Of a stretch of DNA of 36,740 nucleotides, positions 22,762 to 30,131 are shown piece after piece. Source of the DNA: Scytonema hofmannii PCC 7110 (GTDB lineage Bacteria; Cyanobacteriota; Cyanobacteriia; Cyanobacteriales; Nostocaceae); assembly GCF_000346485.2 (NCBI RefSeq), contig NZ_KQ976354.1:9269916-9306655 (forward strand), given 5' to 3'. The translations under genes and the position numbers were made by a program. The number at the start of each line of letters is the position of its first letter. Position 1 is the stretch's first letter. The notes beneath the pieces were generated by a model, which made no database searches, was not told the origin of the DNA, and saw nothing but the letters and a program-made list of their open reading frames with translations.

Positions 22762-25554
22762 TTATACCGCTAAAACCAGCCGATTGCGGTGAACGTGAAG
22801 CAGATGAAATTCTGCACCTGCTACTTGTTCTAGGATAGACAGAATTTGCTCCGGACGCAACACTGTTCCATCTTGGCGACAACTGCCTACATAACGTAGA
22901 ACGACTGCGTTGGCTTCTTGGTGTTTAAAACATCCCTGGAAATTGGTTGCGCTCAAACTTGATGGCTCTACCATTTCTAACTCGAACAAGCGATCGCGCA
23001 GATTTACTAACTGTGTCTTACCAGACTTCGTCGTGTGTTTCCACAAAATCTCATCTTTCGCTTTTATTGTATCAATCCAACTTTGCCATTGTACAGGAGC
23101 TACTTCTCCATTCGAACAAGCTACGGTCATCAAATACTCTGCCGTTTCCAACCCTTGGCTTGCTGCTGGTGTTTTTAAATCCAGCTGTTCCACCTTATAT
23201 AAAGGAGTATCTGATGGCAGGGCTGCAGCTAGTTTTTGCCGGAAATCCTCCATCTCAACTGGTTCTGTTAGATCGAAATCCACAATTTCACCACTGCTAG
23301 TTGCTCCTAAAGATAAAGCACTGGCAATAGCGATGCGAGGATGTGGGTGGAATCCACCTGTGAAAGAAATTGGTAATCCCGCTCGTCGCAAAGCGCGATC
23401 GAATAAGCGCAATAAATCCAAATGGCTGACTAAAGCCATGTTACCCAGTTTACCAAACCAAACGCGCAATCTTTGCGCTTTTGTTGTGTTGGGTACAAAC
23501 TCACCAGCAAATTTGGGAATATCTGGTGGTGGAATCACCACATTATGACCGAAGTCAGTACTGCAAACCCCACAGTGAGAACAGCCGTCAAAAGAGCAAT
23601 CCGGTACTGTAGCTGCTTGTAGCGCACGTTGCAGATCTTCTTTGAGCCATTTTTTATCGATACCTGTATCGAGATGGTCCCAGGGCAGGGGTTTGTCTAG
23701 GGAAGGAGATTTTGGATTTTGGATTTTGGATTTTGGATTTTGGATTGAGCATTGGATAGATAAGGAAGATCTTTCTTCTACCTTGTCTCCCTCGTCCTCC
23801 TTGTCCCTTTCTTTCCCTATCCCCTGTTCCCTATCCCCTACCCCCTCCTCTGGGGCAAACAAATTCCATTCGCCGTTTTCAACTTGACGGTATTTCCAGT
23901 CCAAACCCGCTTCCGCGATCGCAGTTCCCCACGCGCTGTATGCTTTTTCTACGCTCTCGTACCAAGAGTCCATCCCAGCACCTAGTTCCCAGGCACGACG
24001 TACTACTGGGGCAAGGGTGCGATCGCCTCTTCCTACGAAATCTTCCATTGCTGAAATGCGAACATCGGTGAAATTCACCTTCACTCCTTTCATCCGGCGA
24101 AATGCTTGCCGTAATAAGTCTTGCTTGCGTTTAAATTCTGCTGTAGAAACTGAGTGCCACTGAAAAGGAGTATGGGGCTTAGGCGTAAAGTTAGAAATTG
24201 TTAAGTTAAATGACAGAGGTCTTCTCCGATTTGCGCGGCATTCTCGTTGCAACCAGCTGACTGTTTCCGCAATCCCCAAAACATCAGTATCGGTTTCTCC
24301 GGGTAAGCCAATCATAAAGTACAGCTTAATTTTGTCCCAACCTTGTTCCCAACCTGTTTTTACACCTCGCAACAGTTCTTCATTTGTCAATCCTTTATTG
24401 ACAATATCGCGCATCCGTTGTGTACCAGCTTCCGGTGCAAAAGTCAATCCACCTTGTCTTGTACCACCCAAGATATTAGCAATATTTTCATCAAATCTGT
24501 CTACTCGTTGGCTTGGTAAAGAAAGAGTTATATTCTCATTTTTCAGACGGTTCTTTATTTCCATCCCTACTGCTGGGAGAGACAGATAATCAGAACAACT
24601 TAGAGATAGCAGAGAAAATTCATTATAACCTGTTTGCCGCATTCCTTGCTCAATTGCTGCAACCACACGCTCCGGTTCTACATCTCGCGCCGGCCTGGTA
24701 AGCATTCCCGGTTGGCAGAAGCGACAGCCACGAGTACAACCACGACGGATTTCAATTGTCAGGCGATCGTGGACTGGTTGTATATAGGGAACCAACCCAA
24801 TGGAGTAGGCTGGCATGGGAGTTGCGACTCGGCGCAAAATTCTTTTGGGAACATCCGGACGGTTGGGACGAACTGAACCATCCGGAGCCATGTCGTAGAA
24901 CTGAGGAACGTATACGCCTGGTATTTGTGCTAACTCCAGCAACAATTCTTTACGATTGAGTCCTGCCTTTTTACCTTCTTCCAAAATCAAACCAATTTCT
25001 GGCAGAAGTTCTTCGCCATCCCCTAACGCAACAAAATCAAAGAAATCAGCGTAGGGTTCGGGATTGGACGTCGCCGTTTGTCCACCCGCGAAGATGAGGG
25101 GGTAGGGGGTAGAATTCTCCCCATCTCCCCATCTCCCTATCCCCTCGATACGTTCCCGCCAGGTTAAGGGAATACCAGCTAAGTCCAACATCTCCAAAAT
25201 GTTGGTTACCCCTAACTCATAACTGAGGCTAAATCCTAGAATGTCAAACTCGGTCAATGCTCGCTTGGATTCCACCGCAAACAACGGGGTATTTGTTGCC
25301 CGTAACTTTGCCGCTAAGTCCGCTCCTGGTAGATACGAGCGGTCGCATAACTGGCGCGGCTGGGTATTTAGAATGTTATAGAGGATAACATGCCCTAGAT
25401 TTGCTGCACCAACTTCATAGACCTCTGGGTAGGTGAGTACCCAGCGTACTACTGCGGATTCCCAAGGCTTATGAACGGCTTCGAGCTCGTTACCTAGGTA
25501 ACGAGCTGGCTTTAATATATCCGGTGAGATTAACTTTTCAAATGCAACAGCCAC
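22762..25554 (-). CDS. B12-binding-like radical SAM protein fused to DUF2344 domain
   Basis: The 930-residue protein joins two families that are separate genes in many bacteria. The N-terminal part has a B12-binding-like region and a radical SAM core with the cluster motif Cys273-x3-Cys277-x2-Cys280 (RRGCTRGCRFC). A second Cys cluster follows (Cys653, 658, 661, 664; GCSHCGVC). The C-terminal DUF2344 region begins around residue 690 (LGNMALVSHLDLLRLFDRAL, SFTGGFHPHPRIAIASAL). Related genes lie next to rng/rne in many genomes, as here, which suggests a role in RNA or ribosome modification, though no reaction is established. Two low-complexity inserts are repeat-encoded and in frame: about residues 136-152 (GIGRWGDGENST) and about 567-616 (including [12 protein letters not shown]). 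Neither touches a cluster motif. Confidence 0.92.
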   Translation of the reverse strand: MAVAFEKLISPDILKPARYLGNELEAVHKPWESAVVRWVLTYPEVYEVGAANLGHVILYNILNTQPRQLCDRSYLPGADLAAKLRATNTPLFAVESKRALTEFDILGFSLSYELGVTNILEMLDLAGIPLTWRERIEGIGRWGDGENSTPYPLIFAGGQTATSNPEPYADFFDFVALGDGEELLPEIGLILEEGKKAGLNRKELLLELAQIPGVYVPQFYDMAPDGSVRPNRPDVPKRILRRVATPMPAYSIGLVPYIQPVHDRLTIEIRRGCTRGCRFCQPGMLTRPARDVEPERVVAAIEQGMRQTGYNEFSLLSLSCSDYLSLPAVGMEIKNRLKNENITLSLPSQRVDRFDENIANILGGTRQGGLTFAPEAGTQRMRDIVNKGLTNEELLRGVKTGWEQGWDKIKLYFMIGLPGETDTDVLGIAETVSWLQRECRANRRRPLSFNLTISNFTPKPHTPFQWHSVSTAEFKRKQDLLRQAFRRMKGVKVNFTDVRISAMEDFVGRGDRTLAPVVRRAWELGAGMDSWYESVEKAYSAWGTAIAEAGLDWKYRQVENGEWNLFAPEEGVGDREQGIGKERDKEDEGDKVEERSSLSIQCSIQNPKSKIQNPKSPSLDKPLPWDHLDTGIDKKWLKEDLQRALQAATVPDCSFDGCSHCGVCSTDFGHNVVIPPPDIPKFAGEFVPNTTKAQRLRVWFGKLGNMALVSHLDLLRLFDRALRRAGLPISFTGGFHPHPRIAIASALSLGATSSGEIVDFDLTEPVEMEDFRQKLAAALPSDTPLYKVEQLDLKTPAASQGLETAEYLMTVACSNGEVAPVQWQSWIDTIKAKDEILWKHTTKSGKTQLVNLRDRLFELEMVEPSSLSATNFQGCFKHQEANAVVLRYVGSCRQDGTVLRPEQILSILEQVAGAEFHLLHVHRNRLVLAV
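23709..23746. repeat. TTTTGGA heptamer repeat inside the radical SAM gene
   Basis: About five units are in frame and read as SKIQNPK cycles on the coding strand. They are joined to an irregular CT-rich low-complexity stretch (about 23760-23855, with CCCTATCCCCT-type units), making a compound insert between the radical SAM core and the second Cys cluster. Confidence 0.9.
25097..25144. repeat. CCCCATCT repeat inside the radical SAM gene
   Basis: Two CCCCATCT octamers plus CCCTATCCCC and GGGGGTAG units make an in-frame insert of about 16 codons within the B12-binding-like region, between WRERIEG and YPLIFAGGQTA. Confidence 0.75.
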
Positions 25555-25653
25555 TGTGCTATCTTCGAGCTACCTTATAATACAGATACTCCCATCCAAC
25601 CTTAGCATTGATTCGGTCTTTGGTGGAGAGTTGCTCGTTTTATTTACCTAATT

Positions 25654-26016
25654 TTAGGCATATGCCAGTGCTGGTTCTTTTACAGATTCGCAGGTGGCTT
25701 CAAATTCTGCCTCGCAATCAAAGATTTCAAAAACTGTATCTAATTGTGTCAGTTCAAAAATCATTCTCAATGACGGCGGCACGCAGCACAGGCTGAAGCG
25801 CTTTCTCTTGGTTTGAGCCAGTTTCAGTGCAGACACCATTGCCATCAAACCAGAGCAGTCTAAAGATTCTACAGATTGTAAATCTAGGAGCAAGGCAGAA
25901 AGCTCGTCTTTTGCTAAGGCTGTTCTCAGGTCTTTATCTAACTCTAGGGCTTTTGAGCCGCTTAAACTACCTTGTGGGCGAATAACTGCAATTTTTGGAT
26001 AATCTATCAACAACAT
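25654..26016 (-). CDS. STAS-domain protein (anti-sigma factor antagonist type)
   Basis: The 120-residue product is a single STAS domain like SpoIIAA/RsbV. The phosphorylatable Ser is Ser55 in SVESLDCSGLMAMVSAL. In the family, an anti-sigma or switch kinase phosphorylates this Ser, and the unphosphorylated form binds the partner. No kinase, phosphatase or sigma gene is adjacent, so the partner is unknown; PP2C-type phosphatases and HATPase kinases are often elsewhere in cyanobacterial genomes. It is separated from the radical SAM gene by about 100 bases and runs in the same direction. ATG 26016 is near an AT-rich leader. Confidence 0.9.
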   Translation of the reverse strand: MLLIDYPKIAVIRPQGSLSGSKALELDKDLRTALAKDELSALLLDLQSVESLDCSGLMAMVSALKLAQTKRKRFSLCCVPPSLRMIFELTQLDTVFEIFDCEAEFEATCESVKEPALAYA

Positions 26017-26657
26017 TGTGACATCCTAGTTTTATTCATGAAATTTAAAGATAGATGTATTTGACCATAATCTTTTTTTCCTCACATCGACCATTCGTCC
26101 TACGTCTCTTTGCTGAATCTTTGCCGAATCTTTATTGCTACAGTCGTTCTGTTTAAAGATTGTCTCAATTTTTGAAAAAACTGTATTGAAATATACATTC
26201 AAGGGAACAAAGTCTAAGATTCTGAATAAAAGCTTAATAAAGAAAAAAACTTGTTTGACTTGCTTTGCACAGAAAGGCTCATTTAACGCTCGTAAGGAGG
26301 AAGAAGGAAGACCGTGCGTTGTATCCCCATCAATAAATTGAGGGGCTTTTGACCTATTTGTCAGAAGAAAGAGAGTTAGACTTTGGCCTATAAACGTTTA
26401 TGAGCAACCTTCTTCCCTCTTCCCTCTTCCTTCTTCCTTATTTTGGTAAGCTATGAATCTAATCATATTTCGAGACTTAAAATAAAAAAAATTATAAGTT
26501 TTGTATACATTTTTTTACGATGTTCTTTGCCTTCTCAGCAAACCTAATCTCAAAAAAAGCTGCGATCTAGGTCACAAGTAACCGGGGTTTGGGATCGCTT
26601 TTAATACAAACCCTTCTCGTGGATAATAACAAGTTAAATCTTTTAATTTATTTTTAT
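26017..26657. other. Non-coding AT-rich spacer
   Basis: About 640 bases between divergent genes. It contains an imperfect hairpin followed by CTTTT (26325-26349, CCCCATCAA/TTGAGGGG with one bulge) that could be a terminator, and two facing purine/pyrimidine arrays (GGAGGAAGAAGGAAGA at 26296-26311 and CTTCTTCCCTCTTCCCTCTT-type units at 26409-26438). The plus-strand frame at 26135-26341 has no family features. I see no RNA gene. Confidence 0.5.
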
Positions 26658-26891
26658 ATGAAAAACAGATATTCCATTCGTCTTTTAGTCGAAAAAGCTC
26701 TTGATATTAAAAAACTCACTCCAGAGATAGAAAATGAAATCAACTGGGATTTGACGCAGACAGGATATATTTCTGATACAGATTATGAAGCCTTAGAATT
26801 ACTTATGGCAGAGATGGACGCTGGGCGCATTCAGTTAGTTCCAAGCATTTCTTGGCAGGGTCACTGTAAAGTGAGAACAGTGCTTTTCTAA
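26658..26891 (+). CDS. Small conserved hypothetical protein (77 residues)
   Basis: ATG 26658 (MKNRYSIRLLVEKALDIKKL) was preferred over an upstream TTG at 26589, because the upstream residues look non-coding. The protein is acidic and helical in appearance (TPEIENEINWDLTQTGYISD, YEALELLMAEMDAGRIQLVP), with no signal peptide, membrane segment or Cys motif. I recall similar short proteins from Nostocales but no named family, so no function is offered. It ends 27 bases before the aminotransferase gene in the same direction, so the two may share a transcript. Confidence 0.75.
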   Translation: MKNRYSIRLLVEKALDIKKLTPEIENEINWDLTQTGYISDTDYEALELLMAEMDAGRIQLVPSISWQGHCKVRTVLF

Positions 26892-26918
26892 TTCATACAG
26901 TAGTCCGTAACAGTTACC

Positions 26919-28091
26919 ATGGAGCTTGCTAAACGTCTAGAAAAAATCCCCCCCTACCTGTTTGCAGAAATTGACCGCAAAGAGGTACAACTTGTTTCAC
27001 AGGGTGTTGATATCATCAACTTAGCAAAAGGCGATCCAGATAGACCAGCGCTCGATCGCATTGTCCAAACAATGCATGATGCGATCGATACTGCTTCTAA
27101 TCACTGCTACCCACCTTATCAAGGGATACAACAGTTTCGTGAGTCGGCTGCTAGGTGGATGAAACACCGATTTGGAATAGGGGATTTAGATCCCAACTCT
27201 GAAATTATCTCCTCTATCGGTTCAAAAGAAGCGATTCACAATATATTCCTAGCATTTGTGGAGGGGGGAGATAACACCCTGATTCCCGACCCAGGTTATC
27301 CAGTCTATCGGACATCTACAATTTTCGTTGGTGGCGAACCATATGCCATGCCTCTAAAGTCAGAAAATAATTTTTTACCTGACTTAAGTTCTATTCCTGA
27401 AGAAATAGCCCACAAGAGTAAACTGTTATGGGTAAATTACCCCAACAATCCCACTGGTGCGATCGCGACTTTAGAATTTTTTGAGGAATTAGTGACTTTC
27501 TGTAAAGAGTACGATATTTTGCTGTGTCACGACCACGCTTACTCAGAAATTGCTTACGACAATTACAAGCCGCCAAGCGTACTGCAAGTTGCTGGAGCAA
27601 AAGACATAGCAATTGAGTTTCACAGCTTGTCTAAGTCTTACAACATGGCTGGTTGGCGGATTGGATTTGTGGCTGGAAATGCTAAAGCTATTGGTGCTCT
27701 AAAACAGGTTAAGAGTAATATCGATTCTGGCGTCTTTAGAGCAATTCAAGTGAGTGCGATCGCAGCTTTTTCTTCGAGTGAGGAAGAACTCAAGTCTGTT
27801 TCATCAGTTTATCAAAGCCGACGTGAAATCCTTGTTCAAGGACTGCGATCGTTAGGTTGGTCTATCGAAGCGCCCAAAGCTACCCTATACTTTTGGGTTC
27901 CCGTTCCTCAAGGGTATTCCTCTACAGAATTTGTCACACTACTACTTGACAAATGCGGCATTATTGTTGCGCCTGGTATAGGTTATGGTGAATCGGGAGA
28001 AGGGTTTTTCCGCATAGCCCTGACTCTCCCTGAAGAACGCATCCAAGAAGCCCTTCAACGGATGCACGATGCGGGAATTCGGTATGCTTGA
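26919..28091 (+). CDS. Class I/II aminotransferase, LL-diaminopimelate aminotransferase-like
   Basis: The 390-residue PLP enzyme has fold-type I features: ANLAKGDPD-like N-terminal loop (INLAKGDPDRP), PDPGYPVYRTS, NYPNNPTGA, the PLP lysine Lys239 in SLSKSYNMAGWRIGF, and the substrate carboxylate-binding Arg in EGFFRIAL. It resembles DapL-type aminotransferases, which make LL-diaminopimelate from tetrahydrodipicolinate in lysine and peptidoglycan synthesis. However, it lacks the N-terminal sequence I associate with the canonical cyanobacterial DapL, so it may be a second, differently specific enzyme. ATG 26919 follows the small gene closely. A GGGAGTA repeat starts just after the stop. Confidence 0.88.
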   Translation: MELAKRLEKIPPYLFAEIDRKEVQLVSQGVDIINLAKGDPDRPALDRIVQTMHDAIDTASNHCYPPYQGIQQFRESAARWMKHRFGIGDLDPNSEIISSIGSKEAIHNIFLAFVEGGDNTLIPDPGYPVYRTSTIFVGGEPYAMPLKSENNFLPDLSSIPEEIAHKSKLLWVNYPNNPTGAIATLEFFEELVTFCKEYDILLCHDHAYSEIAYDNYKPPSVLQVAGAKDIAIEFHSLSKSYNMAGWRIGFVAGNAKAIGALKQVKSNIDSGVFRAIQVSAIAAFSSSEEELKSVSSVYQSRREILVQGLRSLGWSIEAPKATLYFWVPVPQGYSSTEFVTLLLDKCGIIVAPGIGYGESGEGFFRIALTLPEERIQEALQRMHDAGIRYA

Positions 28092-28132
28092 GGAGGGGAG
28101 TAGGGAGTAGGGAGTAGGGAGTAGGGAGTAGG
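28086..28132. repeat. GGGAGTA heptamer tract after the aminotransferase gene
   Basis: About five units directly follow the stop codon, before an AATAATTATT palindrome; it lies between convergent genes. Confidence 0.9.
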
Positions 28133-28166
28133 AAGAATAATTATTCCCCAATCCACGCATCCAAAA

Positions 28167-28514
28167 TCACCCTTTTTGTGCTTGCCAAATTTGGTGAACA
28201 AATTGATTGAGTTGGTGCTTGGCGACTCTGTCATGTCCGGGTTTTGGTTCTTTGCCCAAAACCTGACTTAACAAATCGATAACTTCTACATCCAAAGCAG
28301 GTTGAAATAAACCAATAGACCAAAGCAAATCAGATGCGTCGCGCAAGTCAGTTATAACAGAGGAGTCTTCTTGGGTAAAGGTAATTAACAGTAAAGGACG
28401 CACCCAACATAACTGACGAGAGGTCACCACTTGAATAACTTCTGCATACAACTTCTTGTTACCGTGCTCTAAAGACACAATTTGACCGGGTTGAAAATTT
28501 GGGCGATCGTCCAT
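28167..28514 (-). CDS. Conserved cyanobacterial hypothetical protein (115 residues)
   Basis: The product starts MDDRPNFQPGQIVSLEHGNK and contains an SH3-like small beta-barrel pattern (GQIVSLEHGNKKLYAEVIQV) followed by CWVRPLLLI and an acidic helical half (DLRDASDLLWSIGLFQPALD). The end is helical (KHQLNQFVHQIWQAQKG). There is no membrane segment. Similar proteins are found in many cyanobacteria, to my knowledge without a function. It is divergent from clpS with about 180 bases between them; a shared control region is possible but not shown. Confidence 0.8.
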   Translation of the reverse strand: MDDRPNFQPGQIVSLEHGNKKLYAEVIQVVTSRQLCWVRPLLLITFTQEDSSVITDLRDASDLLWSIGLFQPALDVEVIDLLSQVLGKEPKPGHDRVAKHQLNQFVHQIWQAQKG

Positions 28515-28696
28515 GTTAAAGCTTGGGCGGGAAAAACTGACCCCTAGCCCCTATTTTCATACATACCAAAAAATTTAAAGTGCAAAAAATTGAACATTTG
28601 TTGCATAAGTTATGTTATAGAATAAATAAATAAGTGTTAAGCAATCATTTAAATAATTTTCGTTGTACTAATTCTGTAAAAGAAGAGCAAAGAGCC

Positions 28697-28978
28697 GTGT
28701 CTGTCGAAACCCTAGAAAAGCGTTCAACTTCGCGCAAGCTAGCGCCTCGATATAAAGTTTTGCTCCATAACGATGACTACAACCCTATGGAGCACGTAGT
28801 CCGAGTTCTATTGACCACTGTGCCTAATCTCACTCAGCCTCAGGCTGTTAGTATCATGATGGAAGCACATACAAATGGTCTTGCCTTGGTCATTACCTGC
28901 GCTCAAGAACATGCCGAGTTTTATTGTGAAACGTTGAAAAATCATGGTTTGACCAGCACAATAGAACCTGAAGAGTAG
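28697..28978 (+). CDS. clpS: ClpS, adaptor of the Clp protease
   Basis: The 93-residue adaptor binds the N-domain of ClpC/ClpA and delivers N-degron substrates for degradation. Motifs: APRYKVLLHNDDYNPMEHVV (the NDD(Y/F)NPM substrate-pocket motif) and EAHTNGLALVITCAQEHAEF, which includes the His and the ClpC-contacting helix. GTG 28697 was preferred because cyanobacterial ClpS starts with MSVET; the frame extends upstream to a GTG at 28634, which would add 21 residues. The sequence is normal in length. The CPBP protease gene begins ten bases after its stop, suggesting one transcript. Confidence 0.93.
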   Translation: MSVETLEKRSTSRKLAPRYKVLLHNDDYNPMEHVVRVLLTTVPNLTQPQAVSIMMEAHTNGLALVITCAQEHAEFYCETLKNHGLTSTIEPEE

Positions 28979-28988
28979 AAGACAACAG

Positions 28989-29819
28989 TTGTTAAAAACA
29001 GAACTTCGCCGTTTGTCTCAACGCCCCGCCCCTATCAGGCTGGGTTGTTTTGTGCTGTGTTTGCTAATCCTGTGGTTACCCCTAGCTGCACCATTTTATG
29101 TGTATGTACGCGACACTAACTTAGTCAGCATTGTGACAATGGTGTTGCTGTATGTCGAATTTATTATTTTAACTAAGTTATGGGGCAAGCACGTTTACAA
29201 TGAACCTCAGATACTACAGCACTATGGCTTGGAGTTTACGCGTCAGAATGGTGTAGAATTGCTGCGCGGATTGGCTATCGGTCTTATTTGTGTTTTAGTT
29301 TTATTTGGGATAGAAGGTATTTTAGGTTGGTTAGTTTGGCAGGTACCAAACGATTTTTTACTGAAAATCGTTTTAGAAAGTTTAATTATAGGCTTGGGGA
29401 TAGGGTTCGCTGAAGAACTCCTGTTTCGAGGCTGGTTGCTGGATGAGTTGCAACGGGACTACAGCCCAAATGTTAGTCTCTGGTTAAATGCAATTTTATT
29501 TGCTGTATCGCATTTTATTAAACCCTTAGAGGCAATTATTCACTCATTTCCTCAATTTCCTGCTTTAGTCCTCTTAGGGTTAACGCAGGTATGGAGTCAG
29601 CGCTGGTGTAGAGGACGCCTTGGTTTGCCAATGGGTTTGCATGGGGGTTTGGCTTGGGGATACTATATTATTAATGTTGGGAATTTAATCAAATATTCAG
29701 GACTTGTACCAGATTGGGTAACTGGTGTGAATAGGAATCCTTTGGCGGGAATGATTGGGTTGCTGTTTATGGCTGTTCTCGCTGTATTAATACGGGGACG
29801 CGCTAGTAAGTTGGGTTGA
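28989..29819 (+). CDS. CPBP family intramembrane metalloprotease
   Basis: The 276-residue membrane protein has the CAAX protease/bacteriocin-processing (Abi) motifs: Glu142-Glu143-x3-Arg147 (AEELLFRGWL), Phe171-x3-His175 (LFAVSHF) and a third His218 (MGLHGGLAWG). About six to eight hydrophobic segments fit the family. Members cleave or bind membrane substrates; in cyanobacteria their targets are not known. The first usable start is a TTG at 28989, and there is no ATG before the first membrane segment, so the start is uncertain. It follows clpS at ten bases, which suggests a shared transcript of proteolysis-related genes. A hairpin element follows its stop. Confidence 0.88.
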   Translation: MLKTELRRLSQRPAPIRLGCFVLCLLILWLPLAAPFYVYVRDTNLVSIVTMVLLYVEFIILTKLWGKHVYNEPQILQHYGLEFTRQNGVELLRGLAIGLICVLVLFGIEGILGWLVWQVPNDFLLKIVLESLIIGLGIGFAEELLFRGWLLDELQRDYSPNVSLWLNAILFAVSHFIKPLEAIIHSFPQFPALVLLGLTQVWSQRWCRGRLGLPMGLHGGLAWGYYIINVGNLIKYSGLVPDWVTGVNRNPLAGMIGLLFMAVLAVLIRGRASKLG

Positions 29820-29821
29820 AG

Positions 29822-29852
29822 GTCTCTAGGAATTGAGACGGGCGAGACGCCC
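29822..29852. repeat. Small dispersed-type hairpin pair after the CPBP gene
   Basis: GTCTC/GAGAC (29822-29826/29835-29839) is followed by GGGCG/CGCCC (29840-29844/29848-29852, loop AGA). This looks like a common cyanobacterial palindromic spacer element; it may end transcription from the CPBP gene, but lacks a T-run. Confidence 0.5.
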
Positions 29853-29905
29853 ATACCACTTATTATAATTAGGGCTAACTGCGAACCATATAGTTCCTAT
29901 CTTGT

Positions 29906-30070
29906 TTACCAGATGGTGTTGATACTAGATAGTTGAATTTTGTTATCTCGACTAATAATTGGCACTCCTAAATATAAAGCTGTGGCGGCAATAATGCGAT
30001 CGGGTAAATCTGGTACTTGTGCGCGCTCGACTTGTAGGTATTCTTCTAGCGGTTCGGGAGTAATAACTTT
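29906..30070 (-). pseudogene. VapC (PIN-domain toxin) C-terminal relic
   Basis: Reading the minus strand gives 54 residues ending in TAA at 29906-29908, with KVITPEPLEEYLQVER at the start and PDLPDRIIAATALYLGVPII then SRDNKIQLSSINTIW at the end. The LPDRIIAATAL...P(L/I)ISRD pattern is the characteristic C-terminal half of VapC-type PIN RNases, with the conserved Asp of LPDRI and the Asp of SRD. A full VapC has about 125-140 residues; here an in-frame TAA at 30071-30073 cuts the frame, no start codon exists, and no antitoxin gene is present. It is too short to be active. It lies just beyond the histidine kinase gene, whose repeat-altered end may mark the same deletion event. Confidence 0.8.
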
Positions 30071-30111
30071 TTAGCTCAGCGTCAAAGCTCTCAGTCAGCA
30101 GTCTTAAGCGA

Positions 30112-30131
30112 CCCCTAACCCCTAACCCCTA
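30112..30131. repeat. CCCCTAA heptamer tract (three units)
   Basis: Just under three units overlap the end of the histidine kinase gene. They provide its last residues (GVRG) and stop codon. Confidence 0.8.

Noticed and set aside
26135-26341. Plus-strand frame of 68 residues in the AT-rich spacer
   Set aside because: Lys-rich translation of AT-rich DNA overlapping a hairpin and a GGAAGAA repeat; no family features.
30112-30131. CCCCTAA repeats as telomere-like sequence
   Set aside because: Fewer than three units, internal to the chromosome and overlapping a gene end; one of many heptamer families here.
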